Below are positions 63,030 through 64,000 of a stretch of DNA of 64,000 bases, one piece after another. The stretch comes from an uncultured Dehalococcoidia bacterium. GTDB lineage: Bacteria; Chloroflexota; Dehalococcoidia; Lucifugimonadales; Australimonadaceae. The position numbers and the translations under genes were made by a program. The notes below the pieces were generated by a model. The model was not told where the DNA came from, made no database searches, and worked only from the letters and a program-made list of their open reading frames with translations. The stretch spans positions 1,675,504-1,739,503 of the forward strand of contig OY282355.1 in NCBI GenBank assembly GCA_958295525.1, written 5' to 3'. Numbering within the stretch: position 1 is the first letter of the stretch; each line of letters begins with the position of its first letter.

Positions 63030-64000
63030 ATGGAAGCGTTGATCGGAGTCGCGGCGGCAGTCATCGGCGCCGCCCTCGGAATCGTCGGAATGATGCTCGT
63101 CCGCGCGGCGGGCCGGAACAAGCGCGTGGGCGCGGCGCAGGACGAGGCCGCCCTCATCCGCGCAAGCGCCGAAGAGGAGAAGAAGCGGGCGCTGCTGGAA
63201 GCGAAAGAAGCCGCGCTCAAAGCGAAACAGGAAGCGGATGCGGAGTTGCGCGACCGCCGCCGCGAGACGCAGCGCGCCGAGAGCCGCCTCGCCAACCGCG
63301 AGGAGAGCCTCGAGACGCGCCAGCGCAGCGTCGAACTGCGCGAGGAGCGCGCCGCCGAGCGCGAGGCCGAGGCCGAGCAAGCCGTCGGCGACGCCGAAGC
63401 GCTCAAAGCCGAGCAGTCCGTCAAGTTGGAGCAGGTCGCCGGCCTGAGCGTCCAAGAGGCCAAAGCCCAAATTATGCAGGCCGCCGAGTTCGATATGGAG
63501 CACGACCTCGCCAAGCGCTACTACGCCCTGGAGCAGAAGATGCTCTCGGATGTGGACGACAAGGCGAAAAAGGCCATCGCGCTCTCCATTCAGCGCCTCG
63601 CGTCCGACGTCGTCAACGAGTCCACGACCTCCCAAGTCGCGCTCCCTAGCGACGAGATGAAAGGGCGGCTGATCGGGCGCGAGGGGCGCAACATCCGCGC
63701 CATCGAGGCCGCCACCGGCGTCGACCTGATCGTGGACGACACGCCGGAGGCGGTGACGGTCTCGTGCTTCGATCCCATCCGGCGCGAAATCGCCAAGATC
63801 GCGCTGACCAACCTCGTGTCCGACGGGCGCATCCACCCCGCCCGCATCGAGGAGTCCGTCGCCAAGGCCGCGAAAGCCGTGGACGAGAACATCGCGCGCT
63901 CGGGCGAGCAGGCCGTGCTCGACGCGGGCGTCCGCGGACTCAATCCCGAACTCGTGAAACTGCTGGGCAGGCTGCAGTACCGCTACAGTTACGGCGAAAA
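63030..64000 (+). CDS. rny: Ribonuclease Y, 3' end cut by window edge
   Basis: The first 323 residues of a membrane-anchored endoribonuclease central to mRNA decay. An N-terminal membrane helix (about 3-25) is followed by a long Glu/Ala/Lys/Arg coiled coil (about 35-145). The KH domain has GRLIGREGRNIRAIEAATGV, and the start of the HD domain (GRIHPARIEE, LQYRYSYGE) is reached at the edge. GAAAGGAGA precedes ATG at 63030. The 219-base gap from recA contains a GC-rich hairpin GTCCCC-n7-GGGGAC (62978-62996) without a T-run. It may be a 5' UTR structure. Confidence 0.95.
   Translation, partial: MEALIGVAAAVIGAALGIVGMMLVRAAGRNKRVGAAQDEAALIRASAEEEKKRALLEAKEAALKAKQEADAELRDRRRETQRAESRLANREESLETRQRSVELREERAAEREAEAEQAVGDAEALKAEQSVKLEQVAGLSVQEAKAQIMQAAEFDMEHDLAKRYYALEQKMLSDVDDKAKKAIALSIQRLASDVVNESTTSQVALPSDEMKGRLIGREGRNIRAIEAATGVDLIVDDTPEAVTVSCFDPIRREIAKIALTNLVSDGRIHPARIEESVAKAAKAVDENIARSGEQAVLDAGVRGLNPELVKLLGRLQYRYSYGE

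Overview
The window is 64 kb of dense, high-GC bacterial chromosome. The gene content suggests a Chloroflexota bacterium, perhaps a Dehalococcoidia/SAR202-like lineage. Pointers are a very large glycosyltransferase joined to a Chlor_Arch_YYY (DUF2298) domain, a complex I cluster without the NADH-input subunits, T-box leaders on trp and ilv genes, RNase Y next to recA, a Rieske oxygenase/dehydrogenase/amidohydrolase neighbourhood, and many short hairpin repeats of the type TTCCCGCnnnnGCGGGAA. The assignment is an inference; there is no rRNA or tRNA in the window.

1-10.2 kb (all minus strand): a truncated acyltransferase-3 family gene, a trypsin-like lipoprotein with two C-terminal lectin-like domains, a 1459-residue GT39-DUF2298 membrane protein, GAPDH, enolase and a LOG-like nucleotide-fold protein. 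10.2-20.5 kb: nuoABCDHIJKLMN on the minus strand, tightly packed with start/stop overlaps; nuoEFG are absent. 20.5-27.3 kb: trpE-trpG-(unknown membrane protein)-trpD-trpC-trpF-trpB, preceded by a clear sigma-70 promoter and a tryptophan T-box with specifier TGG; trpA is not here. 27.3-36.7 kb: an orphan HigA-like antitoxin, then the nitrogen-assimilation pair glnA-gltB behind a good promoter with a CRP/FNR-type palindrome, then ppdK with two extra charged insertions.

36.8-42.6 kb is a disturbed zone: hairpin repeats, an rsmI gene that has lost its 5' part at a junction with an IS481/IS3-type transposase remnant, intact leuS on the plus strand, then a visibly lower-GC MrfA/YprA-like helicase gene bounded by perfect 11-bp inverted repeats. 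42.6-49.1 kb: a methyltransferase, a carboxymuconolactone decarboxylase-like protein, and the branched-chain operon ilvB-ilvN-ilvC-leuA under a leucine T-box (specifier CTC) with its own promoter.

49.1-53.9 kb is the most unusual part. A 1070-residue protein joins CxxC zinc modules, a coiled coil, a J-domain, one membrane span, long Thr-Pro linkers and a matrixin-like metalloprotease domain. It is followed by hairpin repeats and three small membrane proteins, two of which look like tandem paralogues. 53.9-60.3 kb: catabolic/accessory oxidoreductases (aldo-keto reductase, D-2-hydroxyacid dehydrogenase, amidohydrolase, zinc alcohol dehydrogenase, Rieske oxygenase) and a seven-copy hairpin-repeat array. 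60.3-64 kb: an AlkD-like DNA repair protein, a small membrane protein, recA and the start of rny.

The core of the window is housekeeping: lower glycolysis, respiration, amino-acid synthesis, ammonia assimilation and DNA repair. Regulation is by T-boxes, translational coupling and a few recognisable promoters. The most novel candidates are the J-domain/transmembrane/metalloprotease fusion, the inverted-repeat-bounded helicase cassette and the membrane protein embedded in the trp operon.
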